A DNA stretch of 9,326 bases from positions 1 through 9,326 of the forward strand of contig JBCDGN010000129.1 of the NCBI GenBank assembly GCA_038751255.1, written 5' to 3'. Of this stretch, positions 1 through 6,030 are shown piece after piece. The DNA comes from JANSYP01 sp038751255 (lineage in GTDB: Bacteria; Pseudomonadota; Alphaproteobacteria; Rhodobacterales; Rhodobacteraceae). Positions within the stretch are counted from its first letter, which is position 1. Each line of letters starts with the position of its first letter. A program made the position numbers and the translations under genes. A model generated the notes under the pieces. The model had not been told where the DNA came from, searched no databases, and was given only the letters and a program-made list of their open reading frames with translations.

Positions 1-124
1 ATGTCACCTGGGTCACCCCGAGACGCCGGACGACCTCGCCAACGCTGACGCCCTCAGCCAGCAGCACCTCAGCCTCACGCAGCTTCGAAATAATCTCTTC
101 GGGTTTGTAGCGCTTCGCGCCCAT
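1..124 (-). CDS. IS3-family transposase OrfA, N-terminal part (partial)
   Basis: About 41 residues are visible, beginning MGAKRYKPEEIISKLREAEV and continuing with LLAEGVSVGEVVRRLGVTQV. This matches the start of IS3-family OrfA proteins, whose N-terminal helix-turn-helix (here residues 7-40) binds the terminal repeats of the element. The ATG at 124-122 is preceded by a strong Shine-Dalgarno, GAAGGAG at 138-132, with a 7-base spacer, which fixes the start. In this family OrfA is followed by OrfB, the DDE integrase, usually joined by a -1 frameshift; both would lie left of the window. The start is intact, so whether the element is active cannot be judged here. Confidence 0.75.
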   Translation of the reverse strand, partial: MGAKRYKPEEIISKLREAEVLLAEGVSVGEVVRRLGVTQVT

Positions 125-175
125 CGCTCTTCTCCTTCGAACAAGCCATTCTTTCACTCAGAGTGGCTGCGTTCA
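1..175 (-). mobile_element. 5' end of an IS3-family insertion sequence (partial)
   Basis: The left edge of the window carries the start of an insertion sequence reading leftward off the window. The evidence is the orfA transposase start at 124 with its own ribosome-binding site, and the fact that a BtuF-like reading frame is cut just before it. The outer boundary is estimated at about 175, where the broken gene's frame ends and a TG dinucleotide begins a run (TGAACGCAGCCACTCTGAG) that could be the terminal repeat. I cannot confirm the end because the other terminal repeat and the target duplication lie outside the window. Boundary uncertain by tens of bases. Confidence 0.6.
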
Positions 176-337
176 AAGGGGACGGGTCAGGGAATGTCCC
201 GCGGAACGCTCCTTTGGTTTGTAAGTGCAGACGACCGCGTAGATGCGTACCAGCCTTTACTGCAGTTCGCGGGGGTACAGTGTCTCGACCGTTTCCTCCG
301 TCAAACAAATGATACGTTCTGGTGGAAATACGCGCAT
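174..337 (-). pseudogene. Remnant of a BtuF-like cobalamin-binding protein gene, 5' end only
   Basis: From the ATG at 337 the frame reads MRVFPPERIICLTEETVETL, then YPRELQ, a TAA stop at 259-257, and, still in the same frame, RLVRIYAVVCTYKPKER before ending near the insertion sequence. The run ICLTEETVETLY is typical of the N-terminus of periplasmic or cytoplasmic cobalamin-binding proteins of the BtuF/FepB-like fold in alphaproteobacteria, which normally continue for over 200 residues. A single substitution such as GAA to TAA could have created the stop, and everything beyond about 54 codons is replaced by IS3-type sequence. The ATG lies 3 bases after the stop of the 100-codon ORF upstream, so the two were probably cotranscribed. 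The family call rests on recognising the N-terminal motif, not on a search. Confidence 0.65.
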
Positions 338-340
338 GGC

Positions 341-643
341 TCAAGTCAGATCCCGGCGGGCTTTCGAGCCACCACGACGCACGGGTGCAGGTAGTTTCAG
401 CGCTAAAGGTCTGAGAGGCGACGCAGTCGACTCAACGAGTAGGTGACAAAATACAGCAACTGCAGGTGAGGTTCGGATAAAGGGTTGCGCCAGTTCATAA
501 GCGCGCATTGCTTCCTTGAAATACCCTGCTTCTCCCTTCAGCGCTCCCAGCCACTGTGCGTAACCAAGGTGCCCCATCTTCTCTGCAATGTGATCAGGGA
601 CATCGCCAACATCCAGTTGCGAAATGGTGCGCTCAAGCAGCAT
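341..643 (-). CDS. Small conserved-looking protein of unknown function in a B12-riboswitch locus
   Basis: A 100-residue soluble protein starting MLLERTISQLDVGDVPDHIA, with a helical middle (AEKMGHLGYAQWLGAL, EAMRAYELAQPF), a segment TSPAVAVFCHLLVEST and a basic proline-rich tail (residues about 78-100, containing PAPVRRGGSKARR). There is no signal peptide or membrane segment. Codon use and the absence of stops look like a real gene, and it stops 3 bases before the ATG of the BtuF-like remnant, as expected in an operon. The sequence reminds me of short uncharacterised Rhodobacteraceae proteins, but I cannot name a family. The start is uncertain: the Shine-Dalgarno (GGTAG/AAAG) is weak, and a TAG lies four codons before the ATG in frame, so the N-terminus may have been lost at the junction with the nrdH remnant. 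Confidence 0.55.
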   Translation of the reverse strand: MLLERTISQLDVGDVPDHIAEKMGHLGYAQWLGALKGEAGYFKEAMRAYELAQPFIRTSPAVAVFCHLLVESTASPLRPLALKLPAPVRRGGSKARRDLT

Positions 644-765
644 CAGATCGACTTTCTACCGGCACGGAAATCAAAGCATCGCGCTAGTTCGTTCTGCGGC
701 TGAAGCGCTCTTGATGCGGTTGTGTACCGTATCCAGGATGGTTTGGAGTAAACTGTGACGATCAC
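643..765 (-). pseudogene. nrdH: Remnant of nrdH (glutaredoxin-like redoxin), active site destroyed
   Basis: A GTG start at 765, preceded by AAAGGGACC, reads VIVTVYSKPSWIRYTTASRA then LQ before similarity stops near 703; the frame ends at the TGA at 645-643. NrdH proteins begin (M)ITVYSKPxCVQCxATxRAL and supply electrons to class Ib ribonucleotide reductase (NrdEF). Here the match is collinear and ungapped, but both cysteines of the CVQC redox site are replaced (WIRY), and the cis-Pro region and C-terminal half are absent. The product would be about 40 residues and could not work as a redoxin. Its position directly after a cobalamin riboswitch fits the known arrangement in which B12 represses the B12-independent nrd operon. 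No nrdI, nrdE or nrdF follows. Confidence 0.65.
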
Positions 766-850
766 GGTTGGTCCCTTTCTCTGCCGTTTTTGAGTGGGCA
801 AGGGAACACGACGCTACCGCGCGCAAGACTAGCGACGGATCACATACGCA

Positions 851-872
851 CCCCAAGGCCCTCCGCCTTTGG
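851..872 (-). promoter_or_regulatory. Hairpin after the riboswitch, candidate expression platform
   Basis: On the minus strand CCAAAGGC (872-865) can pair with GCCTTGG (859-853): seven base pairs with one bulged A, and a loop of GGAGG. It begins 18 bases after the end of the conserved B12 box and before the nrdH start at 765. No U-tract follows, so it is not an obvious intrinsic terminator. It may be part of the switching region or only the remains of one. Confidence 0.3.
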
Positions 873-885
873 TTGTCGTTGTCCG

Positions 886-1060
886 CCACGGCAGGTCTCC
901 TGGCTCGCGGGTCATCGCTCGGCTGGCCTTCCCGGGCGTTCGCCCAGTGACATGTTCAGCTTCGCTTATCGCTTACAGTTGCGGGGGCAGCGCCGGATTT
1001 GGAGCAATGTCCGCACCGGCTTCCCTGTTACCTTCCCGGGTCGCCCCGGAAAACCATGAC
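886..1060 (-). promoter_or_regulatory. Cobalamin (B12) riboswitch
   Basis: The minus strand carries the conserved blocks of the cobalamin riboswitch in the right order: AGGGAAGCCGGTG (about 1027-1015), AAATCCGG then CTG near 1000-988, CCCCCGCAACTGTAAGCG (987-970), a GTCACTGG/CCCGGGAAGG stem-loop (951-927), GATGACCCGCGAGCC (from about 916) and the B12 box AGCCAGGAGACCTGCC (905-890). Such RNAs bind adenosylcobalamin or another cobalamin form and usually reduce expression of the downstream gene by terminating transcription or hiding the ribosome-binding site. It begins about 50 bases after the metH stop and points away from metH, toward the nrdH remnant. The core looks undamaged although its downstream genes are mostly broken. 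The 5' limit (P1 strand) is approximate. Confidence 0.93.
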
Positions 1061-1107
1061 CGCTTCAATACGCATCGAATCTTCGCAACTGTCAATATGC
1101 AGTGCGT

Positions 1108-3837
1108 TCAGGCTGCGGCCTTACGAGGAGTAGTAGTCGAGATGTAGTTCAGCACTGGTGCCAGCCAGCGTTCTACCTCTTCCATTTCCATGCCCTTACG
1201 CTCTGCGTAATCGGCGACTTGATCGCGTTCGACCTTGCCGACGCCGAAGTAGTAGCTCTCCGAATGACCGATATAAAGACCCGAAACAGACGAGCCCGGC
1301 CACATCGCCATGCTCTCAGTCAAGGTGACGCCTGTGGCTGCTTCGGCATCAAGCAGAGAGAACAGCGTGCGTTTTTCTGTATGGTCGGGCTGTGCCGGGT
1401 AGCCGGGGGCCGGGCGGATACCAGCATAAGGTTCGCCAATCAGGGCTTGCGGGTCGAACGCTTCGTCTTTTGCATATCCCCAAAACTCTCGCCGCACCCG
1501 TTCATGCAACATCTCAGCCATCGCTTCTGCAAAGCGGTCGGCGAGCGCCTTGACCAGAATAGAACCGTAGTTGTCGTTGGCCTTGTCGAGCCGCTCGGCG
1601 ATCTCGATTTCTTCAGGGCCAGCGGTAACGACAAAACCGCCCACATGATCCGCAGCCTTGCCCTCGGGCGCGACGAAATCCGACAATGCCACGTTGGGGC
1701 GGTCGCCGCGCTTAGAGGTCTGCTGGCGAAGGGTGTGCAGCGTGGCCAACGTTTCGGCGCGGTCTTCTCCGGTGAACAAACGAATGTCGTCGCCCACCGC
1801 ATTTGCCGGCCAGAAACCGACCACCGCGCGTGGTGTGAACCAACGCTCGGAGATGATCTGCCTAAGCATCGTCTGCGCGTCAGCAAAGAGCGCGCGGGCC
1901 GCTTCACCCTGCCGCTCATCATCAAGGATCTTCGGATAAACGCCGCGCATTTCCCAGGTCTGGAAAAAGGGTGTCCAGTCGATGTATTCCGCGATTTCAG
2001 CGAGGTCCCAATCCTCGACAACCCGAGTGCCTGTAAAGGTCGGGGCAACGGCCTCGTAAGCGTCCCAGTCCAGCTTCAAGGCGTTTGCGCGCGCGGCGGT
2101 CAGCGGCAAGCGGTTCTTGGCCATTTCGCTGCGTTCATGCTTTTCAGCGACTTCGGCATATTCGGCCCGGATATTTGCCACATAGTCCGGTTTTTGCGTC
2201 GGACTGAGCAGCGCGCCCACAACACCCACCGCACGGCTCGCGTCCGTGACGTAGACAGTCTGACCCTTGGCAAAGCGCGGCGCGATCTTCACGGCGGTGT
2301 GGACTTTGGACGTTGTCGCCCCCCCAATCAGCAATGGGATATCGAGGCCCTCGCGCTCCATCTCGGAGGCAAGATGCACCATCTCATCAAGGGACGGCGT
2401 GATGAGACCTGAAAGCCCGATGATGTCGACCTTTTCCTCTCGCGCAACCTCGAGGATCTTTTGCGGCGGCACCATCACGCCCAAGTCGATGATCTCGTAG
2501 TTGTTGCAGGCCAGAACAACGCCAACGATATTCTTTCCGATATCGTGGACGTCGCCCTTAACGGTCGCCATGAGGATCTTTCCCGCTGCCTCGCGCCCAT
2601 CACCACCATTCTGGCGCTTTTCCTCTTCCATGTAAGGAAGCAGCACGGCGACAGCCTGTTTCATCACGCGGGCAGACTTGACTACCTGTGGCAGGAACAT
2701 CTTGCCCGCGCCAAAGAGGTCGCCGACCACGTTCATACCTGCCATCAGCGGACCTTCGATGACGTGTAGCGGACGTTCTGCAGCGGCGCGGGCTTCTTCG
2801 GTGTCGTTTTCGATGAACTCGGTGATGCCGTTTACCAGGGCATGCTCCAAACGCTTTTCAACCGACCAAGTGCGCCAGGTTAGGTCACGGACCTTTTCCT
2901 CCCTTTTGTCTCCTTTGAACCGCTCAGCGATGTCCAAAAGGTTCTCTGTCGCCGTGCCTTTTTGCGGAGGACGGTTGAGGACCACATCCTCGCAGGCCTC
3001 GCGCAGCTCTGGATCGATCTGATCATAGACTGCCAATTGTCCCGCATTGACGATCCCCATATCCATCCCCGCTTGGATTGCGTGGTAGAGGAACACGGCG
3101 TGCATCGCTTCGCGTACCGGCTCGTTGCCGCGGAATGAGAAGGACAGGTTCGAAACACCGCCCGAGACATGGGCGTGCGGCAGATTCTGCCGGATCCAGC
3201 GGGCCGCTTCGATGAAATCGACACCGTAGTTGTCATGCTCCTCAATCCCTGTCGCGACGGCAAAGATATTGGGATCGAAAATAATGTCTTCGGGCGGAAA
3301 ACCCATCTCGTCGACCAGAATGCGATAGGCGCGCGCGCAGATCTCTGTCTTGCGTTCAAACGTATCCGCTTGCCCGGTCTCGTCGAATGCCATGACCACC
3401 ACAGCGGCACCATAGGCAAGGCAGAGTCCCGCATGGTGACGGAATGCATCTTCTCCCTCTTTCAAACTGATTGAGTTAACAACCGGTTTGCCCTGCACGC
3501 ATTGCAAGCCTGCTTCGATCACCTCCCATTTAGAGCTGTCGATCATGATCGGTACGCGCGCGATATCGGGTTCAGAGGCAACAAGGTTCAGGAACTCGAC
3601 CATCGCCTGTTTCGAGTCGATGAGCCCCTCATCCATGTTCACGTCAATGATCTGCGCACCGTTTTCGACCTGATCGCGGGCGACGTCTAAAGCGGTCGCA
3701 AAATCACGGTTCACGATCAGCTTACGGAACCGAGCGGAACCGGTGACGTTGGTGCGTTCACCCACGTTTACAAATGGAATATCAGGTGTCAGGACAAATG
3801 GTTCGAGCCCCGATAGACGCAGGTAACGATCACTCAT
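1108..3837 (-). CDS. metH: Cobalamin-dependent methionine synthase, folate/B12/AdoMet part of a split enzyme
   Basis: This 909-residue protein carries three of the four MetH modules. The pterin (methyl-tetrahydrofolate) domain spans about 20-290 (VNVGERTNVTGSARFRKL; QVENGAQIIDVNMDEG). The cap and B12-binding modules follow at about 330-410 and 415-545, with DVHDIG at 429-434 placing His431 as the lower cobalt ligand, then LSGLITPSLDEM and IGGATTSK. The C-terminal reactivation domain (about 580-909) has the AdoMet motif RPAPGYP at 808-814. With the homocysteine protein it would transfer methyl from 5-methyl-THF via cobalamin to homocysteine, making methionine in the cytoplasm; AdoMet plus a flavodoxin-type reductant reactivates oxidised cobalamin. 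The start ATG at 3837 overlaps the upstream stop as ATGA, implying translational coupling. A longer frame reaches 3915, but its extra 26 codons lie inside the upstream gene and look non-conserved. It appears fully intact. Confidence 0.96.
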   Translation of the reverse strand: MSDRYLRLSGLEPFVLTPDIPFVNVGERTNVTGSARFRKLIVNRDFATALDVARDQVENGAQIIDVNMDEGLIDSKQAMVEFLNLVASEPDIARVPIMIDSSKWEVIEAGLQCVQGKPVVNSISLKEGEDAFRHHAGLCLAYGAAVVVMAFDETGQADTFERKTEICARAYRILVDEMGFPPEDIIFDPNIFAVATGIEEHDNYGVDFIEAARWIRQNLPHAHVSGGVSNLSFSFRGNEPVREAMHAVFLYHAIQAGMDMGIVNAGQLAVYDQIDPELREACEDVVLNRPPQKGTATENLLDIAERFKGDKREEKVRDLTWRTWSVEKRLEHALVNGITEFIENDTEEARAAAERPLHVIEGPLMAGMNVVGDLFGAGKMFLPQVVKSARVMKQAVAVLLPYMEEEKRQNGGDGREAAGKILMATVKGDVHDIGKNIVGVVLACNNYEIIDLGVMVPPQKILEVAREEKVDIIGLSGLITPSLDEMVHLASEMEREGLDIPLLIGGATTSKVHTAVKIAPRFAKGQTVYVTDASRAVGVVGALLSPTQKPDYVANIRAEYAEVAEKHERSEMAKNRLPLTAARANALKLDWDAYEAVAPTFTGTRVVEDWDLAEIAEYIDWTPFFQTWEMRGVYPKILDDERQGEAARALFADAQTMLRQIISERWFTPRAVVGFWPANAVGDDIRLFTGEDRAETLATLHTLRQQTSKRGDRPNVALSDFVAPEGKAADHVGGFVVTAGPEEIEIAERLDKANDNYGSILVKALADRFAEAMAEMLHERVRREFWGYAKDEAFDPQALIGEPYAGIRPAPGYPAQPDHTEKRTLFSLLDAEAATGVTLTESMAMWPGSSVSGLYIGHSESYYFGVGKVERDQVADYAERKGMEMEEVERWLAPVLNYISTTTPRKAAA

Positions 3838-4883
3838 ATGGCCACCTTGCGTGGTGCGAATGGAGCAAGAGCGTCTGCCACGGCGCGGATATGATCCGGG
3901 GTCGTGCCGCAGCAACCACCGTAGACGTTGATGGACCTATCTCGCGCAAACTCGGCAGCATGCGCTCCGGTTTCGTTAGGCGTTTCGTCATATTCGCCAA
4001 AAGCGTTGGGCAGCCCTGCATTAGGATAGGCACAGGTAAAGGCTGAGGCGACGCCTGAAATTTCCGTCATATGAGGACGCATCGCGGCAGCGCCGAGCGC
4101 GCAATTCAGGCCCACCGTAAAGGGCCGTGCATGGGCAATAGAATGCCAGAAGGCGGTTGGTGTTTGACCCGACAGCGTGCGTCCGGAGGCGTCGGTGATG
4201 GTTCCGGAAACCATTATCGGCAGGCGTCGACCCGCTTTAGCGAAGCTCTCAAAACAAGCAAAGATCCCAGCCTTGGCATTGAGCGTATCAAAAATCGTTT
4301 CGATCAGAATGAGGTCGGCTCCACCCGCGATCAGCCCATCGATTTGCTGGCCATAGGCAATACGCAAATCATCGAAACTAACCGCACGGTAGCCCGGGTC
4401 ATTCACGTTGGGACTGATCGAGGCTGTCCGGTTCGTCGGTCCGACCGAGCCCGCAACAAAGCGCGATTTGCCATCCTCTGCTTGTGCGCGATCTGCCGCG
4501 CGCCGAGCGACTTCTGCGCCCGCCTTGTTCAGGTCAAAAACCACCTTTTCCAGCCCGTAATCTGCCTGCGCGATGGTGGTGGAGGAAAAGGTATTGGTGC
4601 CGAGGATGTCAGCGCCTGCCATCGCAAACTGATACTGGATTTCCTCAATCGCCTTTGGCTGGGTCAGGACCAGTAGATCGTTGTTGCCTTTCTGCGGTTG
4701 TTCCGTCTTGAGCTTTGAACTGCAACACCCGCTGCGGCAGCTATTCGCAACAAAGTCTTCTTCGGTGAGGTTTAGCGCTTGGATCATTGTGCCCATTGCG
4801 CCGTCTAGGATCAAAATGCGGTCTGCGGCGAGCGCGCGTAGGGTGGCGAGCGCGGAAGTTTCCGGTAGCGAGAAATTCAACAT
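3834..4883 (-). CDS. metH: Homocysteine S-methyltransferase part of split methionine synthase
   Basis: A 349-residue protein matching the N-terminal homocysteine-binding barrel of MetH: ILILDGAMGTMIQAL near the start, KGNNDLLVLTQP, GTNTFSST, FVAGSVGPTNRTASISP, and the zinc ligands in NCALGA (Cys261) and GGCCGTTPDH (Cys324, Cys325). It binds and activates homocysteine through zinc and must work with the adjacent 909-residue protein that supplies methylcobalamin. Together they total 1258 residues, close to one-piece MetH (E. coli about 1227). I chose the ATG at 4883; a GTG six codons upstream (4901) is possible, but neither has a good Shine-Dalgarno. Residues 45-64 form a longer, cysteine-containing segment (Cys49, 53, 54) where E. 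coli MetH has a shorter loop. Two-gene MetH is, as I recall, known in some other alphaproteobacteria, so the break is probably natural rather than a sequencing error. Confidence 0.93.
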   Translation of the reverse strand: MLNFSLPETSALATLRALAADRILILDGAMGTMIQALNLTEEDFVANSCRSGCCSSKLKTEQPQKGNNDLLVLTQPKAIEEIQYQFAMAGADILGTNTFSSTTIAQADYGLEKVVFDLNKAGAEVARRAADRAQAEDGKSRFVAGSVGPTNRTASISPNVNDPGYRAVSFDDLRIAYGQQIDGLIAGGADLILIETIFDTLNAKAGIFACFESFAKAGRRLPIMVSGTITDASGRTLSGQTPTAFWHSIAHARPFTVGLNCALGAAAMRPHMTEISGVASAFTCAYPNAGLPNAFGEYDETPNETGAHAAEFARDRSINVYGGCCGTTPDHIRAVADALAPFAPRKVAI

Positions 4884-4962
4884 GAGTAGATGGTCCAACA
4901 CAGCGTTAAATTATGCATGTAGCACGTGCGAAACTTGAAGCATAATGATGGTTGGGCAGGAT

Positions 4963-5016
4963 TATTATGAGCCTACTTCATATTCACGAGCACTTTTTTA
5001 TTCACGAGCCTGAACT
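4963..5016. repeat. Three approximate 18-bp tandem units in the metH divergent region
   Basis: Units begin at 4963, 4981 and 4999. The second and third share the exact 11-mer TATTCACGAGC (4981-4991 and 4999-5009); the first is degenerate (TATTATGAGCCT, one base shorter before GAGC). They lie between the divergent starts of metH (4883) and the membrane-protein gene (5113), so they could be operator sites for a regulator of either gene. No regulator gene is present in the window. Confidence 0.45.
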
Positions 5017-5065
5017 CAGAGTTACAACAGGTCGCCGGTCGGTCGGTAAACTCAACTGGGATACT

Positions 5066-5088
5066 ATGAGTTCATGTGTGAAACTCAT
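5066..5088 (+). promoter_or_regulatory. Hairpin in the leader of the membrane-protein gene
   Basis: ATGAGTT (5066-5072) is complementary to AACTCAT (5082-5088) across a 9-base loop. The hairpin ends just before the purine-rich ribosome-binding region (5092-5107) of the gene starting at 5113. Further AACTC copies at 5013-5017 and 5049-5053 and a GAGTT at 5019-5023 could form alternative pairings. A regulatory role is inference only. Confidence 0.3.
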
Positions 5089-5112
5089 GGTGGAAAAGGA
5101 AAGAGAGCCACG

Positions 5113-5655
5113 ATGTCTATTCAAACGACGCCAGAAACTCCGCTATGGATGGGTGTTCCCGTTGCGCTGGCCGTCATATGCAGTTTTGCGCTGGCGTGCG
5201 GGATGCCGTTTGCGGCCCTCGGTGCTTTGGCAACTCTGGTGTTTACCGTTCGTGGTGCGTTCGCTGTGGTCGGGCTCAGCTGGGTAGCCAATCAGGTAAT
5301 TGGATTTTGGTTTCTAAACTTCCCTTTAGACGCCTTGACACTGGCATGGGGGATTGCACTTGGTGTGTCGGCTTTGGCTGCGGTAGTCGGAGCGCGCTTT
5401 GCTGCACGTTGCTTGCCTGATATCAATGAGCTCGCCCGCTATGCTACCGTCTTTGCGGCCGCTTGGATGGCACAGCAAGGTGCCATATTTTTGGCAAGCT
5501 TAGCGCTCGGCGGTACCACAACTGCATTTGCCGCATCTGTCGTCTGGTTCATTTTCTGGACAAATGCGCTCACCTTCGTCCTTTTGCTTGGGGCTCAGCT
5601 GATTGGCGCCCGGGCGGGTGTGGCACGGTCTCTTCAAGGTCAGGTCGTAGTATAG
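5113..5655 (+). CDS. Small integral membrane protein, family not recognised
   Basis: A 180-residue very hydrophobic protein, starting MSIQTTPETPLWMGVPVALA. Likely membrane segments are at about 11-29, 32-54, 58-70, 73-94, 108-133 and 140-163, giving five or six helices with a short cytoplasmic-looking tail and no extramembrane domain. I prefer the ATG at 5113, preceded by AAGGAAAGAGAG (5096-5107); the upstream ATG at 5074 falls in the loop of the leader hairpin and would add a hydrophilic stretch. Size and helix number resemble solitary substrate-binding (S-component-like) vitamin transporters. Its position head-to-head with B12-dependent metH suggests a cobalamin, corrinoid, cobalt or methionine link, but no diagnostic motif is seen. 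Notable residues are Cys23, Cys29, Cys100 and the WVANQVIGFWFLNFP segment (57-71). No ATPase or energising partner is adjacent. Confidence 0.75.
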   Translation: MSIQTTPETPLWMGVPVALAVICSFALACGMPFAALGALATLVFTVRGAFAVVGLSWVANQVIGFWFLNFPLDALTLAWGIALGVSALAAVVGARFAARCLPDINELARYATVFAAAWMAQQGAIFLASLALGGTTTAFAASVVWFIFWTNALTFVLLLGAQLIGARAGVARSLQGQVVV

Positions 5656-6030
5656 CTGATAGAGCCAGTTGAGGGACGTTTTAAAGCACTAATACCCTAT
5701 GAGGAGCAAGACTTGGTGCAAATGATCCGGCGAGCATATTGTCCCAGATTCTGGGTTCCCCGCTGCCAGTATCAATCATGGCACCTTGGTCGGGTACGGC
5801 AGCACATACCTAAGTGCGCAGCAAGGTCAGAGCTTTAGAGGGTTTCACCGATGGCTGGTCACGGTCTGCCCAGCGATAGTGCCGTTCCGCAAGAGCATCG
5901 GGCGGCTCTGAGCTGCAAATGAACTGATGCTGCGCTTTGCATGAAGGTTTGCTCCCTAGTCAGTCCGATTTACATGCGTAACGCTATCGGCGTACTTGGA
6001 TCAGCGTCGCGCCAATCGAGTGTATCTGGC
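5656..6030. other. Convergent intergenic gap with no supportable gene
   Basis: This 375-base stretch separates the 3' ends of the plus-strand membrane-protein gene and the minus-strand hydrolase gene. It has only short frames with no recognisable protein. A 13-base perfect palindrome CCCAGATTCTGGG (5743-5755) and a weaker TGCAAA/TTTGCA pair (5914-5919, 5936-5941) are present; neither has a U-tract, so I do not call a terminator. A Shine-Dalgarno-like GAGGAG (5700-5705) precedes a frame of about 40 codons from 5722 that I do not trust. Confidence 0.5.

Noticed and set aside
671..889. Minus-strand 72-codon frame starting GTG at 889
   Set aside because: The start abuts the end of the riboswitch B12 box and lacks a ribosome-binding site. 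The frame conflicts with the nrdH remnant, which has a better start at 765.
1102..2412. 436-codon plus-strand open frame
   Set aside because: It lies entirely antisense to the well-conserved metH C-terminal modules and has no recognisable domain; it is a shadow of high-GC codon use.
3838..3915. 26-codon N-terminal extension of the 909-residue metH protein
   Set aside because: It would lie inside the conserved end of the homocysteine-domain gene and reads as low-complexity arginine-rich sequence; the ATGA start at 3837 fits the domain boundary.
5074..5112. Upstream ATG for the membrane protein
   Set aside because: It lies in a hairpin loop, lacks a Shine-Dalgarno and adds hydrophilic residues; the ATG at 5113 has a good purine-rich site.
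4884..5112. Cobalamin or SAM riboswitch in the metH divergent region
   Set aside because: I looked for the B12 box, the CCGCAACTG block and SAM-II-like motifs on both strands here and found none; the B12 riboswitch in this window is the one at 886-1060.
5743..5755. CCCAGATTCTGGG as an intrinsic terminator
   Set aside because: The stem has no hairpin loop of useful size and no U-tract on either side.
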